This document shows, in pieces, positions 11,051-21,231 of a stretch of DNA of 64,000 bases (positions are counted from its first letter, which is position 1; each line of letters starts with the position of its first letter). The DNA comes from Theocolax elegans (lineage: Eukaryota; Arthropoda; Insecta; Hymenoptera; Cerocephalidae). The stretch is from the NCBI GenBank assembly GCA_026168455.1, contig CM047431.1:10575703-10639702 (forward strand), written 5' to 3'. A program made the position numbers and the translations under genes. A model generated the notes under the pieces. It saw nothing but the letters and a program-made list of their open reading frames with translations, was not told where the DNA came from and searched no databases.

Positions 11051-12484
11051 TTTTTGATCCAAAAAAAAATAATAATTGTGATCTTGGACTTCTACGAGTA
11101 TTAATCCGCCATATTGCGCACACACGGAGGAAGCGTCGAAAGTGGTTTTGGACGGCCATTTTGATTTCGACTACGTGCAACCAGATTTTGATTTTTATAA
11201 TAAATTCAATTTTGGTTAATATAAATTGTTGTTATTAGTGAATTATCTACAAAATTCGGTGAGTCTATTCCATATTATTTGGTTTGAAATTTTTTTCTGC
11301 ATATTGTTCTTTTTGCATATAACAGCAACAATTTTGTTTTTCCCTTCACAAATATAAATTTTGCAATTAGTTTTATTCCCTTCTAGCTCCAAAATATTTG
11401 ATTTTTTTTAATAGCTTTTTGAAGTTTGTTAAATTAAATTGCCTTATAAGTTATATGAGGAAGAGAATTTTGGAGTACGAGTAGGTACTAAGTACGAGTA
11501 AGTACTAAGTTAATTTTCTTAAGTTAAGTTTAGTAAAGTAAGGGAAATGTTTTTTAAGTTTATTACAATTAATTATTGTTAAATATTAGCAGTCAAAGTT
11601 GATATTGTACCCTGTAGTAATAAATTCAAGGGGCAAATAGGAAATATCGCAGTTACTTGATTTACTCAACAAGTAATTTTTGTGAAAACTTTTGTTTGCA
11701 ATTAAATTGAGATTTTTATAATAAATAATCATTCTTTGAGTTAATTAGAACCATTAGCTACCAAAATTATATTCAATTTAATTTATTTTTGAATAAAATA
11801 CGACCCTTTAAATATTGAGAACGATAGCCAACCAGGTGTATATACAGATACACAGTGTTAAGATAGTAATATTTAATTGCTGTACGCTTATTAATTTTGA
11901 AATTGCATTAATAAGTAACATTTCACTATTTATTTACATTGTATATATATATCTTTTTAAGAGTCGTAACCCATCAAGCACCATTGTAACCCAATCCAGC
12001 ACCATATATACTCATATATATCCAATACGCTTAAATATTTCAAGCTTGGCTTGTAAATCATTTACTTATACGCTTGCCTTTCACTCAAGTTAGTTGTTTG
12101 TGAATTCTTGCGTAGGTACTTAATTAGTTTTTGTTGATAAATTTGGTCATAACGGTATCGACAAAAATAAATTTTTTTTTGCTTTTGGCTTTTGTGCGCT
12201 TAAATTAACAATACTGACTTGTTAATGTGTTGTATAATTTTAATTGCTTAATAGCTAAAATTTAGTTTTGTTATTATTTTTATTTGCTTGCTCATAAATT
12301 AGTTTGCTTAAATTTAAAGCAATTTGATAATTTCATGCTTGCATAATTTTAATTAATTATTAAGCTAAAATTTTGTTTTTTTTAAGAAATTAAGCTACGA
12401 ATGAGCTGTTTAGAAATAAATGTAATTTTTTGTGATTGACTACAAGTCGTATTGAGCTGCACTTAGTATTAAAATTTTTTTTGA
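11051..12484 (+). other. Leader (5' UTR) of the outer element, first part
   Basis: AT-rich, non-coding DNA between the primer site and the inner insertion. The leader resumes at 24,696 for 40 bp before the gag ATG. It contains stem-loop-prone pairs such as TTTTAATTGCTTAATAGCTAAAAT (about 12,237-12,263) and a similar one at about 12,345-12,375. One CCAGCACC octamer lies at 11,996. Open frames here are short and low in complexity. Confidence 0.6.
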
Positions 12485-12488
12485 CGTA

Positions 12489-13276
12489 TGTTACGGTTTT
12501 CTATTATTTAATAACAATAAATAAAATATTATAATATAAAGTTAATAATAACAATTAACTACCGTTAAAATAATAGTCTCATTTACACGATCGGCCGCTC
12601 AGTAATAATATAGGCGGAGGCGGCGGTAATCTTTATTTAGCGAAACACGAGAAAAGAGGGTAAACAACTAAATAAACGACAATGCAGTATTTAATTAATA
12701 ACAAAAATAAACGTATTCGGAAAAAAAAGTAATACAGGCGCGTCGCAGCGCGCGAAACGCAGGTCAATATACACGCGAGATAAATAAAGAGAGAAAGAGA
12801 GAGAGAGAGACTGCAAGACTGGCACTTACAGTGCGTGAGCCGCGATCGATGATTAATCAACCAGGTGAAGTCTGCGTAGTCGCTACTCTTTAGCTTCCTG
12901 GGCTGCGTCGTCGCCAAACAAACTAATACAGCTCTCCTGGGTCATCAGCACAGCACCAGGATCACAAGCACGGGGCGATCAAAATATGAAGAGAGAGCAA
13001 ATAACAAGGTTTCTCACGACGGTTGAGATTAATCACACGACGGTTGAATTTAATCTCTCGGCGGTTGAGATTAGTCTAAGTGCTCTCGCACTTACGAACC
13101 GAAAACTCTCTCTCTCTTTCCCTACTTTTACCTTTACGAAGGTCCGCGAAAATCGCCGAAAATCGTCGAACGTCGACCTGTAACATCTGTAAAGATTAAT
13201 ACACAGGCTAGACAGAGAGAGAGAGAGAATGTAACGAGCAATGTAATATAATCAAATATTACATTGATTCGTTACA
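12489..13276 (-). repeat. 3' LTR of the inner element (left LTR)
   Basis: 788 bp, near-identical to the right LTR at 23,890-24,691. Bounded by TGTTACGG on the left (the other copy reads TGTAACGG) and CGTTACA on the right. It contains (GA)n tracts and repeated CGGTTGA-TTA blocks near 13,020-13,075. One visible difference is a short insertion in the other copy (GTAAGCCGTATCA near 24,005). Confidence 0.9.
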
Positions 13277-13597
13277 CTCCCCCCTTCCAGACGCTGGGTA
13301 GCCGAAGACGTACCAGCTCTGCATTTCTACTCTCTCTCTAGGCCAGAAGACAAAATGAAAAAGATAATTAACATAAATAATATTTTATAAATAACTAAAG
13401 TAAAGCCTAATATGAGCTCTTCTCTCTTTATTGTAACAAGCGACTTGCGCAGTTCATCAGACATAATTCTGGAACAGGTTAGTAAATATGAGGCCATGTT
13501 TTATACGAATGACAGAATGAAAAAGATTATAAAAATTACAGATTCAGAGAACGGTACGCGTAAATACATCAATCGCTCGAAGGGAATTTTACGGTTT
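13277..13597 (-). promoter_or_regulatory. 3' UTR and polypurine tract of the inner element
   Basis: On the reverse strand the last bases before the 3' LTR are GGAAGGGGGGAG, a polypurine tract of the kind that primes plus-strand synthesis. The rest of the stretch, between the pol stop and the tract, is non-coding on that strand. The open frame on the opposite strand is a shadow. Confidence 0.7.
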
Positions 13598-16105
13598 TCA
13601 CGGCCGAGTGCGCCGTTCGATCGTTTCCACCGGGGATACGGGCCTGTTTTTCACCCCTTTCGGTCTTCCGCGCCTATTTTCCGTCGTCGAAGGATTCCCG
13701 TGTACATTAGCGTTCGCCTTCAATCGCTCGTTAGAAGGGGCACGATCAACCGCGGTCATACGACTAACAACTACCCGAGTTTTGCGCGACCTACCTCGCT
13801 TACGCAGTGCGTTCGCGCTCACAGGATCATTATCGTTGGACTCGTCGCTAGCTCTTCGCTCTGCGTTTAATCCCTCGCTGTCCCTCGTCGCATCCTCTCG
13901 ATTTAATTTACTCTCCTCAGTTACGTCTGTCTGGTCTTCATAATACGGTTTCAGGTCATTGATGTGGCATTTACCTGCTTCTTTTCCATCATTGCTGATG
14001 AGCTCTACCACGTTTGAGCCGAGTAACGCCGAAACAATAAAAGGTCCGATGTACTTCGGAGCTAGCTTAGCAGCTATGCCTTGGGCAGCGGACGAAAGTA
14101 CACGATTCCGCTTAGAAACTTTTTGTCCTACGGCAAATTGTACATCGCGGCGTTTTGAATTATAATATTCGGCCTGACGGGCTTGTGCGCATGTCGCTCG
14201 TTCAGCAGCTTGAGCTTGCAGCTCTGGCAACGTTTGCATACGCTGTTGCCAATTTTGAACAGCTGCTGCGGCTTCGCTGTCGGCGACGGCTTGATCTTCT
14301 GTTTTCCGCAAGCTTTTCGGCGGAACAGGGTTTCTTCCCATATTTAGGAAAGCAGGACTTGCGCCGGTAGAATCTTGCACGGCGGTATTGTACGCAAACA
14401 TGAGCTTAGGGATATGAGCATCCCATGTTTTATGGTTCGCCTCGATAAACGAAGTAATCATCGTTTTTATCGTGCGATTAACACGCTCTACAGGATTCGC
14501 CTGTGCATGGTAAGGCGGAATCGTAGAATGCACCACGCCGTGTTCAGCTAAGAATTGCTCCATAGCAGCATTCTTAAACTCCATGCCATTGTCGGAATGA
14601 AAAACATCAGGCACGCCGAAACGCAAGAAAACGCGTTCATTCAGCTCGCGCCGAATGGTATGCGAGTTCGCTTTCCGTATAGGGATACACTCTATCCAAC
14701 GAGTGAATAAGTCCATGAATATTAGAAGATATTCAAATCCATGCGAAGAACGCGGAAACGGTTCCATGATATCACCTGCAACAATTTCCCATGGACGCGA
14801 AATAACACGTTTTCCCATGAAACCTGCAGGAGCCTGCTGTGGCACTTTACATTGTTGGCAAATCGAGTAATTCCGCACAAATTCGGCGATATCTTTAAGC
14901 ATTGCAGGCCAATAATAGTATTGCGCTATCCGCTGATACGTTTTGTTTCGGCCAAGATGTCCAGCAGTTGGCTCATCATGATTCTCGCAGAGAACTTGTT
15001 GACGTTCCTCCTGCGGTACCGTCAGTTTCCAAGCGTCTTCGTCTTCAAAATAGTCATCTATGGAAGGATCAGGCTTATAATGATATAATCTACCTCCAAG
15101 CACCTTCCAGTCTTGGTATTTTTCCGGATTTCCGCTGACATTTGCAAGTTTTTGCGTATACCACTCATCTTGAGTGTCGTACGGCAAACTCACTGTAGCG
15201 ATGTCGCAATCCGAGTCTTTTTCAAATGCGCGTGAGAGGGCATCAGGCACGACATTAAGAGATCCTTTGCGGTGCTCGATCTCATAATCATAGCTTTGGA
15301 GCTTAAGTGCCCAACGCGCTAAGCGTCCAGTAGGGTTACGCAAGTTACACAGCCATTTTAAACTGCTATGGTCTGTTATAACCTTAAAGCGATAACCTTC
15401 TACATATGAGCGGAATTTTTCCACGGCCCATAATACAGCTAAGCACTCTCGTTCGGTAACCGAGTAGTTACGTTCCGCCGCGTTTAACGTACGACTGGCG
15501 AAACTAAGTACTCGCTCTTCTCCGTCGATAGTTTGCGTTAAAACCGCTCCTAAGCCAGTGTCGCTAGCGTCAGTCTGAATCACGAACTGATGCTCGAAAG
15601 ATGGCCGATGGAGGATAGGCGCAGATGCTATCAACGCTTTGATTTGTTCAAAAGCAAACTGTTGTTCCTCGCCCCACTCAAATTTAACATTTTTCTTTGT
15701 TAACTTGGTAAGCGGTTCCGCAAGCGTAGCAAAATCCTCTAGAAATTTTCTATACCATGAAGCCATGCCGAGGAAAGAGCGTAGCTTTTTGAGGTTAGTT
15801 GGCGCGGGATAATCCACGATCGGCGCTATCTTGTCCGGATCAGGGCGAAATCCATCGCGATTCACCAACACGCCAAGATACTTAACCTCGTTGCGGCAAA
15901 ATTCGCTTTTCTCACGGTTTATCGTAAGTCCCGCGGCGGAAATCCGCTTTAGGACATGCTCAAGCCATTTGAGATGCTCTTCAAACGTCTCGGTGACTAT
16001 AATGACGTCATCGAGATACGAAAACGCGTACGGTTCAAGATCAGAACCTATCACTCTATCTATCAGCTGTTGAACGTATAAATCCCTGCTGTCCCCTCGT
16101 CGCAT
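13598..16105 (-). CDS. pol: Inner element pol, RT C-terminus to integrase (intact-frame copy)
   Basis: 835 codons in one frame. The start lies inside a duplication junction, so the first ~11 residues are artificial and the frame enters RT at QQLIDRVIGSD. The RT catalytic YLDD is at residues 30-33. RT thumb and connection follow, then RNase H from about residue 165 (QTDASDTGLGAVL, later TDHSSLKWL). Integrase then shows an HHCC zinc site (HDEPTAGHLG ... CQQC, about 375-420) and the catalytic core with AGDIM, SDNGMEF and NPVERVNR (D, D, E). The C-terminal tail is basic and Arg-rich. It makes cDNA and inserts it. The RT N-terminal half and protease lie in the neighbouring copy, so this piece alone is not a full pol. 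Confidence 0.9.
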   Translation of the reverse strand: MRRGDSRDLYVQQLIDRVIGSDLEPYAFSYLDDVIIVTETFEEHLKWLEHVLKRISAAGLTINREKSEFCRNEVKYLGVLVNRDGFRPDPDKIAPIVDYPAPTNLKKLRSFLGMASWYRKFLEDFATLAEPLTKLTKKNVKFEWGEEQQFAFEQIKALIASAPILHRPSFEHQFVIQTDASDTGLGAVLTQTIDGEERVLSFASRTLNAAERNYSVTERECLAVLWAVEKFRSYVEGYRFKVITDHSSLKWLCNLRNPTGRLARWALKLQSYDYEIEHRKGSLNVVPDALSRAFEKDSDCDIATVSLPYDTQDEWYTQKLANVSGNPEKYQDWKVLGGRLYHYKPDPSIDDYFEDEDAWKLTVPQEERQQVLCENHDEPTAGHLGRNKTYQRIAQYYYWPAMLKDIAEFVRNYSICQQCKVPQQAPAGFMGKRVISRPWEIVAGDIMEPFPRSSHGFEYLLIFMDLFTRWIECIPIRKANSHTIRRELNERVFLRFGVPDVFHSDNGMEFKNAAMEQFLAEHGVVHSTIPPYHAQANPVERVNRTIKTMITSFIEANHKTWDAHIPKLMFAYNTAVQDSTGASPAFLNMGRNPVPPKSLRKTEDQAVADSEAAAAVQNWQQRMQTLPELQAQAAERATCAQARQAEYYNSKRRDVQFAVGQKVSKRNRVLSSAAQGIAAKLAPKYIGPFIVSALLGSNVVELISNDGKEAGKCHINDLKPYYEDQTDVTEESKLNREDATRDSEGLNAERRASDESNDNDPVSANALRKRGRSRKTRVVVSRMTAVDRAPSNERLKANANVHGNPSTTENRRGRPKGVKNRPVSPVETIERRTRP

Positions 16106-18300
16106 TACTTCAGATTTAATTTACTCTCCTCAAGTTACTTCTGTCTGGTCTTCATAATACGTTTCAGAGTCACATTGACTGTGGCCATTTTACCTGCTTC
16201 TTTTCCAGTCATTGCTGATGAGCTCTACCCCCGTTTGAGCCGAGGTAACGCCGAAACATAAAGGTCGATGTACTCGGAGCTAGCTTAGCAGCTATTGCCT
16301 TGGGCAGCGGACCGCAAAGTACACGATTCCGCTTAGAACACTTTTTTGTCTACGGCAAATTGTACATCGCGGCGTTTTGACTTAGAATATTCGGCCTGAC
16401 GGGCTTGTGCGCAATGTTGGTCGCTCGTTCAGCAGCTTGAGCTTGCAGCTCTGGAACTTTGCATACGCTGTTGGCAATTTTTGAACAGCTGCTGCCCGGA
16501 CTTCGCTGTCGGCGACGGCTTGATCTTCTGTTTTCCGCAAGCTTTTCGGCGGAACAGGGTTTCTTCCCATATTTAGGAAGCAGGACTTGCGCCGGTAGAA
16601 TCTTGCACGGCGGTATTGTACGCAAACATGAGCTTAGGGATATGAGCATCCCATGTTTTATGGTTCGCCTCGATAAACGAAGTAATCATCGTTTTTATCG
16701 TGCGATAACACGCTCTACAGGATTCGCCTGTGCATGGTAAGGCGGAATCGTAGAATGCACCACGCCGTGTTCAGCTAAGAATTGCTCCATAGCAGCATTC
16801 TTAAACTCCATGCCATTGTCGGAATGAAAAACATCAGGCACGCCGAAACGCAAGAAAAACGCGTTCATTCAGCTCGCGCCGAATGGTATGCGAGTTCGCT
16901 TTCCGTATAGGGATACACTCTATCCAACGAGGTGATAAGTCCATGAATATTAGAAGATATTCACATCCATGCGAAGAACGCGGAAACGGTTCCATGATAT
17001 CACCTGCAACAATTTCCATGGACGCGAAATAACACGTTTTCCCATGAAACCTGCAGGAGCCTGCTGTGGCACTTTACATTGTTGGCAAATCGAGTAATTC
17101 CGCACAAAATTCGGCGATATCTTTAAGCATTGCAGGCCAATAATAGTATTGCGCTATCCGCTGATACGTTTTGTTTCGGCCAAGATGTCCAGCAGTTGGC
17201 TCATCATGATTCTCGCAGAGAACTTGTTGACGTTCCTCCTGCGGTACCGTCAGTTTCCAAGCGTCTTCGTCTTCAAATAGTCATCTATGGAAGGATCAGG
17301 CTTATAATGATATAATCTACCTCCAAGCACCTTCCAGTCTTGGTATTTTTCCGGATTTCCGCTGACATTTGCAAGTTTTTGCGTATACACTCATCTTGAG
17401 TGTCGTACGGCAAACTCACTGTAGCGATGTCGCAATCCGAGTCTTTTTTCAAATGCGCGTGAGAGGGCATCAGGCACGACATTAAGAGATCCTTTGCGGT
17501 GCTCGATCTCATAATCATAGCTTTGGAGCTTAAGTGCCCAACGCGCTAAGCGTCCAGTAGGGTTACGCAAGTTACACAGCCATTTTAAACTGCTATGGTC
17601 TGTTATAACCTTAAAGCGATAACCTTCTACATATGAGCGGAATTTTTCCACGGCCCATAATACAGCTAAGCACTCTCGTTCGGTAACCGAGTAGTTACGT
17701 TCCGCCGCGTTTAACGTACGACTGGCGAAACTAAGTACTCGCTCTTCTCCGTCGATAGTTTGCGTTAAAACCGCTCCTAAGCCAGTGTCGCTAGCGTCAG
17801 TCTGAATCACGAACTGATGCTCGAAAGATGGCCGATGGAGGATAGGCGCAGATGCTATCAACGCTTTGATTTGTTCAAAAGCAAACTGTTGTTCCTCGCC
17901 CCACTCAAATTTAACATTTTTCTTTGTTAACTTGGTAAGCGGTTCCGCAAGCGTAGCAAAATCCTCTAGAAATTTTCTATACCATGAAGCCATGCCGAGG
18001 AAAGAGCGTAGCTTTTTGAGGTTAGTTGGCGCGGGATAATCCACGATCGGCGCTATCTTGTCCGGATCAGGGCGAAATCCATCGCGATTCACCAACACGC
18101 CAAGATACTTAACCTCGTTGCGGCAAAATTCGCTTTTCTCACGGTTTATCGTAAGTCCCGCGGCGGAAATCCGCTTTAGGACATGCTCAAGCCATTTGAG
18201 ATGCTCTTCAAACGTCTCGGTGACTATAATGACGTCATCGAGATACGAAAACGCGTACGGTTCAAGATCAGAACCTATCACTCTATCTATCAGCTGTTGA
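13866..18300 (-). repeat. Internal tandem duplication of ~2.2 kb in inner pol
   Basis: The segment 13,866-16,078 (RT C-terminus through integrase) is repeated at 16,079-18,300. The junction is inside the RT codons at about 16,076 (CAGCTGTTGAACGTATAAATC). The right copy is essentially identical over 17,450-18,300 but carries dozens of single-base insertions and deletions over about 16,085-17,450. Confidence 0.9.
16085..17390 (-). pseudogene. Second copy of RNase H-integrase region, shredded by 1-bp indels
   Basis: Aligns with 13,870-15,180 but with single-base insertions and deletions every few tens of bases, so the frame is lost repeatedly. Pieces of the integrase core (AGDIMEPFPRSSHG at about 16,960-17,015; MGRNPVPPKSLRKTEDQ at about 16,510-16,570) survive in different frames. 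The error type is almost only indels, many in short homopolymers. That is unusual for neutral decay next to an otherwise identical duplicate and suggests unpolished long-read consensus. Confidence 0.8.
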
Positions 18301-19004
18301 AACGTAGCGGGCCCCCCCGCCACACCGTACGGCATCCGAGTAAACTCATATAAGCCTAAGCCAGGCACCGTGAAAGCCGTCAGATGTTCCGATCCCTTTT
18401 TCATCGGAATCTGATGGTATGCGCTGCTTAAATCCAGCGTGCTTATGTAGCGTGCCTTTTGGAGTTTACGCAAAATAATCTCCATATAGGGAAGCGGATA
18501 AGCGCAGGTCTTCGAGACGGAATTGAGCTTTCGGTAGTCGATGCAGAATCTATAAGTACCGTTAAATTTCCGCACCATGACTACTGGGCTCGACCACTCG
18601 CTCGTCGACGGGCGAATTATCCCCGCGTCAAGCATCTGTTGCACTTGAGCGTGCATCTCTTGCTCGATCTTCTGAGACACCGGATAATAGCGCTGTTTGA
18701 TGGGACGCGAACCGCCCACATCAATTTCATGCTCAGCTAAGTTAGTACAGCATAGCTTTGCATTCGGAGCAGTCAAACGCTTTTCTAACAACTCATTGAG
18801 TTGTTTGCGTTGCGCTTCGTCAATATCTGCTAAGCCAACGGCAGCTCGTGAGCAGGCCTCACCAATGCCGATAGCAGATACTTCAAGCTGAATTGCATCA
18901 GCCACGTTTTCAATCAGCAACTGATTTTCACGCGGCAACAAAACAGCGTTAAACGCACGTAAAAAATCGGCACCGAGTATACAATCGGCGTCGAGATCGC
19001 TCAT
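17391..19004 (-). CDS. pol: Inner element pol, protease C-terminus to RNase H
   Basis: 537 codons. It begins within the protease (CILGADFLRAF is the second conserved protease block). RT follows, with the usual order seen: IIRPSTSEWSSPVVMVRK, FCIDYRKLNSVSK, STLDLSSAYHQIPM, GVAGGPATFQQLID, then YLDDVIIV. RNase H begins QTDASDTGLGAVL and the frame runs to DALSRAFEK, then breaks at a homopolymer (TTTTTT near 17,445) and ends in foreign residues. It overlaps the duplicated segment. This is the only copy in the window with a complete RT for this element. Confidence 0.9.
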   Translation of the reverse strand: MSDLDADCILGADFLRAFNAVLLPRENQLLIENVADAIQLEVSAIGIGEACSRAAVGLADIDEAQRKQLNELLEKRLTAPNAKLCCTNLAEHEIDVGGSRPIKQRYYPVSQKIEQEMHAQVQQMLDAGIIRPSTSEWSSPVVMVRKFNGTYRFCIDYRKLNSVSKTCAYPLPYMEIILRKLQKARYISTLDLSSAYHQIPMKKGSEHLTAFTVPGLGLYEFTRMPYGVAGGPATFQQLIDRVIGSDLEPYAFSYLDDVIIVTETFEEHLKWLEHVLKRISAAGLTINREKSEFCRNEVKYLGVLVNRDGFRPDPDKIAPIVDYPAPTNLKKLRSFLGMASWYRKFLEDFATLAEPLTKLTKKNVKFEWGEEQQFAFEQIKALIASAPILHRPSFEHQFVIQTDASDTGLGAVLTQTIDGEERVLSFASRTLNAAERNYSVTERECLAVLWAVEKFRSYVEGYRFKVITDHSSLKWLCNLRNPTGRLARWALKLQSYDYEIEHRKGSLNVVPDALSRAFEKRLGLRHRYSEFAVRHSR

Positions 19005-19094
19005 TACTGAAACATCTAAGTAATGGCGTTCATTCGCTAAATCAAACGGCAGCTCTAAACGTCCAAGTATTGGAGCGCGTTGGCCGTTAGCGAG

Positions 19095-19622
19095 TCATGC
19101 ACCTGGTCCAATGTAAGGTGTTAACGGTTTTCCTACGGCTGATACTATTTGCAAGCCTAAGGAATTAATGACCGTGCGAGCCGCCTCTGAATCGTACAAA
19201 GCGCGTACGCGGAATCCACCGATTCCGATCTGCAGCCACCAGCGAGTAGACTGTAGAGTTCCTTCCTCAACTGGCGTTCCAGTGCGAGAATCGCAAACAC
19301 CTTTTTCCGCTGATTGTCTGTCAATTCCGACAGGCACAAGCGAGGGCATTTTCTCCGTTTGCGCAATTACTGATGGAATTTCATCCACATCAGAGGTCTC
19401 ACTAATAATTGGGGCGATAGGGACCTTATCTATTCGCCCCTTTTCTCGTTTCCCGAGCACCTCCGGACAATCCGTCTTAATATACCCGGGCCAACCGCAG
19501 CGATAGCAGTACACACGCTCCTTGGGACCTGCTTTCTTATCGCGGTTGCGACTACGCGCGGATTTTCCATTAGTAATGGATGATTTATTTTTACCATCAT
19601 CCTTCCTCTCGGTACTAGTCAC
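19095..19622 (-). CDS. Inner element nucleocapsid-protease segment, left copy
   Basis: 175 codons. A basic region rich in Lys/Arg/Ser is followed by one CCHC-like zinc knuckle (CYRCGWPGYIKTDC, with Tyr in place of His). The frame then runs straight into the protease, showing that gag and protease share one frame here. The protease active site reads ALYDSEAART: the usual Gly of the Asp-Ser-Gly triad is Glu. A stop follows shortly after (TGA at the GPGA position, near 19,097). The right copy at 20,180-20,734 keeps DSG. So this copy cannot give a working protease. Confidence 0.85.
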   Translation of the reverse strand: MTSTERKDDGKNKSSITNGKSARSRNRDKKAGPKERVYCYRCGWPGYIKTDCPEVLGKREKGRIDKVPIAPIISETSDVDEIPSVIAQTEKMPSLVPVGIDRQSAEKGVCDSRTGTPVEEGTLQSTRWWLQIGIGGFRVRALYDSEAARTVINSLGLQIVSAVGKPLTPYIGPGA

Positions 19623-19812
19623 GCCAGATGGCTTATCAGAAACATTCTTTGCTCCTTTCGGCGCACCTGGTTTATGGAAATTACGCGCGTTTGACCTTTC
19701 TTATTGGCGGAATTCGCAAACGAATTCACATATTTACTAAATCTCTCATCTAGCATCTTCTCTAAGAGTTTGGCCAAATTTTCCACCGTAGTTTCTGCGA
19801 TACTCGCTACTT

Positions 19813-20109
19813 TTACCGTAGCATCATCGCTAGCAGCTTTTCCGCCTTCTTACCTCTGGCATCTGGCTGCTTATAAGTCACAGAACGCTCTTTTCTGGCG
19901 GCGGAGGTGCGGGAAAAATTCCGCTCTTTCCTCGATAAGCTCTTCCGCCTGACGAGTAGCTGCACAAGCCTATCGACGCTTGTAACCTTTTCTTTCGGAA
20001 CTAACTTCCGAACAGACGGCAACATGTTAGCATACAACATGTCTAGCTGAAACTGTGTACTCGGAGGCGCATCTTCTCTACCCTGCTTGCGTGCTTGCGC
20101 TTCCGCCAT
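19813..20109 (-). CDS. Partial second gag (capsid C-terminus)
   Basis: 98 codons from MAEAQARKQGRED to GKKAEKLL, matching the C-terminal capsid part of the full gag at 21,137-22,888 but with a ~20-residue deletion after QGRED. In this copy the junction RRKSLSRKERNFSRTSAARKERS is continuous, which shows where the right copy is frameshifted. It loses the frame near 19,840 by a missing base in a C-run. Confidence 0.75.
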   Translation of the reverse strand: MAEAQARKQGREDAPPSTQFQLDMLYANMLPSVRKLVPKEKVTSVDRLVQLLVRRKSLSRKERNFSRTSAARKERSVTYKQPDARGKKAEKLLAMMLR

Positions 20110-20179
20110 TAAGCGCTGCTGAAAGTTCTGCTCAACGCCATAACATCTTCAAGCTGAATTGCGTCAGCCACGTTTTCAA

Positions 20180-20734
20180 TCAGCAACTGATTTTCACGCG
20201 GCAACAAAACAGCGTTAAACGCACGAAAAAATCGGCACCGAGTATACAATCGGCGTCGAGATCGCTCATTACTAAAACATCTAAGTAATGGCGTTCATTC
20301 GCTAAATCAAACGGCAGCTCTAAACGTCCAAGTATTGGAGCGCGTTGGCCGTTAGCGAGTCGTGCACCTGGTCCAATGTAAGGTGTTAACGGTTTTCCTA
20401 TGGCTGATGCTATTTGCAAGCCTAAGGAATTAATAACCGTGCGAGCCGCCCCTGAATCGTACAAAGCGCGTACGCGGAATCCACCGATTCCGATCTGCAG
20501 CCACCAGCGAGTAGACTGTAGAGTTCCTTCCTCAACTGGCGTTCCAGCGCGAGAATCGCAAACACCTTTTTCCGCTGATTGTCTGTCAATTCCGACAGGC
20601 ACAAGCGAGGGCATTTTCTCCGTTTGCGCAATTACTGATGGAATTTCATCCACATCAGAGGTCTCACTAATAATTGGGGCGATAGGGACCTTATCTATTC
20701 GCCCCTTTTCTCGTTTCCCGAGCACTCCGGACAA
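20180..20734 (-). CDS. Inner element aspartic protease, right copy
   Basis: 184 codons. The active-site segment is ALYDSGAARTVIN (Asp-Ser-Gly triad), followed by RLANGQRAPILGRLELPF and the second conserved block DADCILGADF. It starts just downstream of the zinc knuckle frame (20,695-21,231), from which it is separated by a 1-bp deletion near 20,725 that the left copy lacks. The end is lost in the tandem-duplication junction, where a base missing in an A-run shifts the frame. It would cleave the Gag-Pol polyprotein. Confidence 0.85.
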   Translation of the reverse strand: MSGVLGKREKGRIDKVPIAPIISETSDVDEIPSVIAQTEKMPSLVPVGIDRQSAEKGVCDSRAGTPVEEGTLQSTRWWLQIGIGGFRVRALYDSGAARTVINSLGLQIASAIGKPLTPYIGPGARLANGQRAPILGRLELPFDLANERHYLDVLVMSDLDADCILGADFFVRLTLFCCRVKISC

Positions 20735-21231
20735 TCCGTCTTAATATACCCGGGCCAACCGCAGCGATAGCAGTACACACGCTCCTTGGGACCTGCTTTC
20801 TTATCGCGGTTGCGACTACGCGCGGATTTTCCATTAGTAATGGATGATTTATTTTTACCATCATCCTTCCTCTCGGTACTAGTCACGCCAGATGGCTTAT
20901 CAGAAACATTCTTTGCTCCTTTCGGCGCACCTGGTTTATGGAAATTACGCGCGGTTTGACCTTTCTTATTGGCGGAATTCGCAAACGAATTCACATATTT
21001 ACTAAATCTCTCATCTAGCATCTTCTCTAAGAGTTTGGCCAAATTTTCCACCGTAGTTTCTGCGATACTCGCTACTTTTTCCGTAGCATCATCGCTAGCA
21101 GCTTTTCCGCCCTTCTTACCTCTGGCATCTGGCTGCTTATAAGTCACAGAACGCTCTTTTCTGGCGGCGGAGGTGCGGGAAAATTCCGCTCTTCCTCGAT
21201 AAGCTCTTCCGCCTGACGAGTAGCTGCACAA
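20695..21231 (-). CDS. gag: Inner element gag, nucleocapsid part
   Basis: 178 codons. A Lys-rich segment (KQPDARGKKGGKAASDD) is followed by a possible helical stretch (ENLAKLLEKMLDERFSKYVNSF) and a zinc knuckle of the CX2CX4YX4C type, CYRCGWPGYIKTDC. It is the C-terminal continuation of the capsid frame at 21,137-22,888 after two 1-bp deletions near 21,180-21,195. The first ~16 residues are out-of-frame artefact. Confidence 0.85.
   Translation of the reverse strand: MCSYSSGGRAYRGRAEFSRTSAARKERSVTYKQPDARGKKGGKAASDDATEKVASIAETTVENLAKLLEKMLDERFSKYVNSFANSANKKGQTARNFHKPGAPKGAKNVSDKPSGVTSTERKDDGKNKSSITNGKSARSRNRDKKAGPKERVYCYRCGWPGYIKTDCPECSGNEKRGE

Noticed and set aside
11815..12093. 92-codon frame in the outer leader as a possible small protein
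   Set aside because: Ile/Ser/Tyr-rich low-complexity translation of AT-rich DNA, not flanked by coding features.
13412..15138. Several + strand frames within the inner pol
   Set aside because: They are shadows of the reverse-strand RT/integrase frame, which has clear catalytic motifs.
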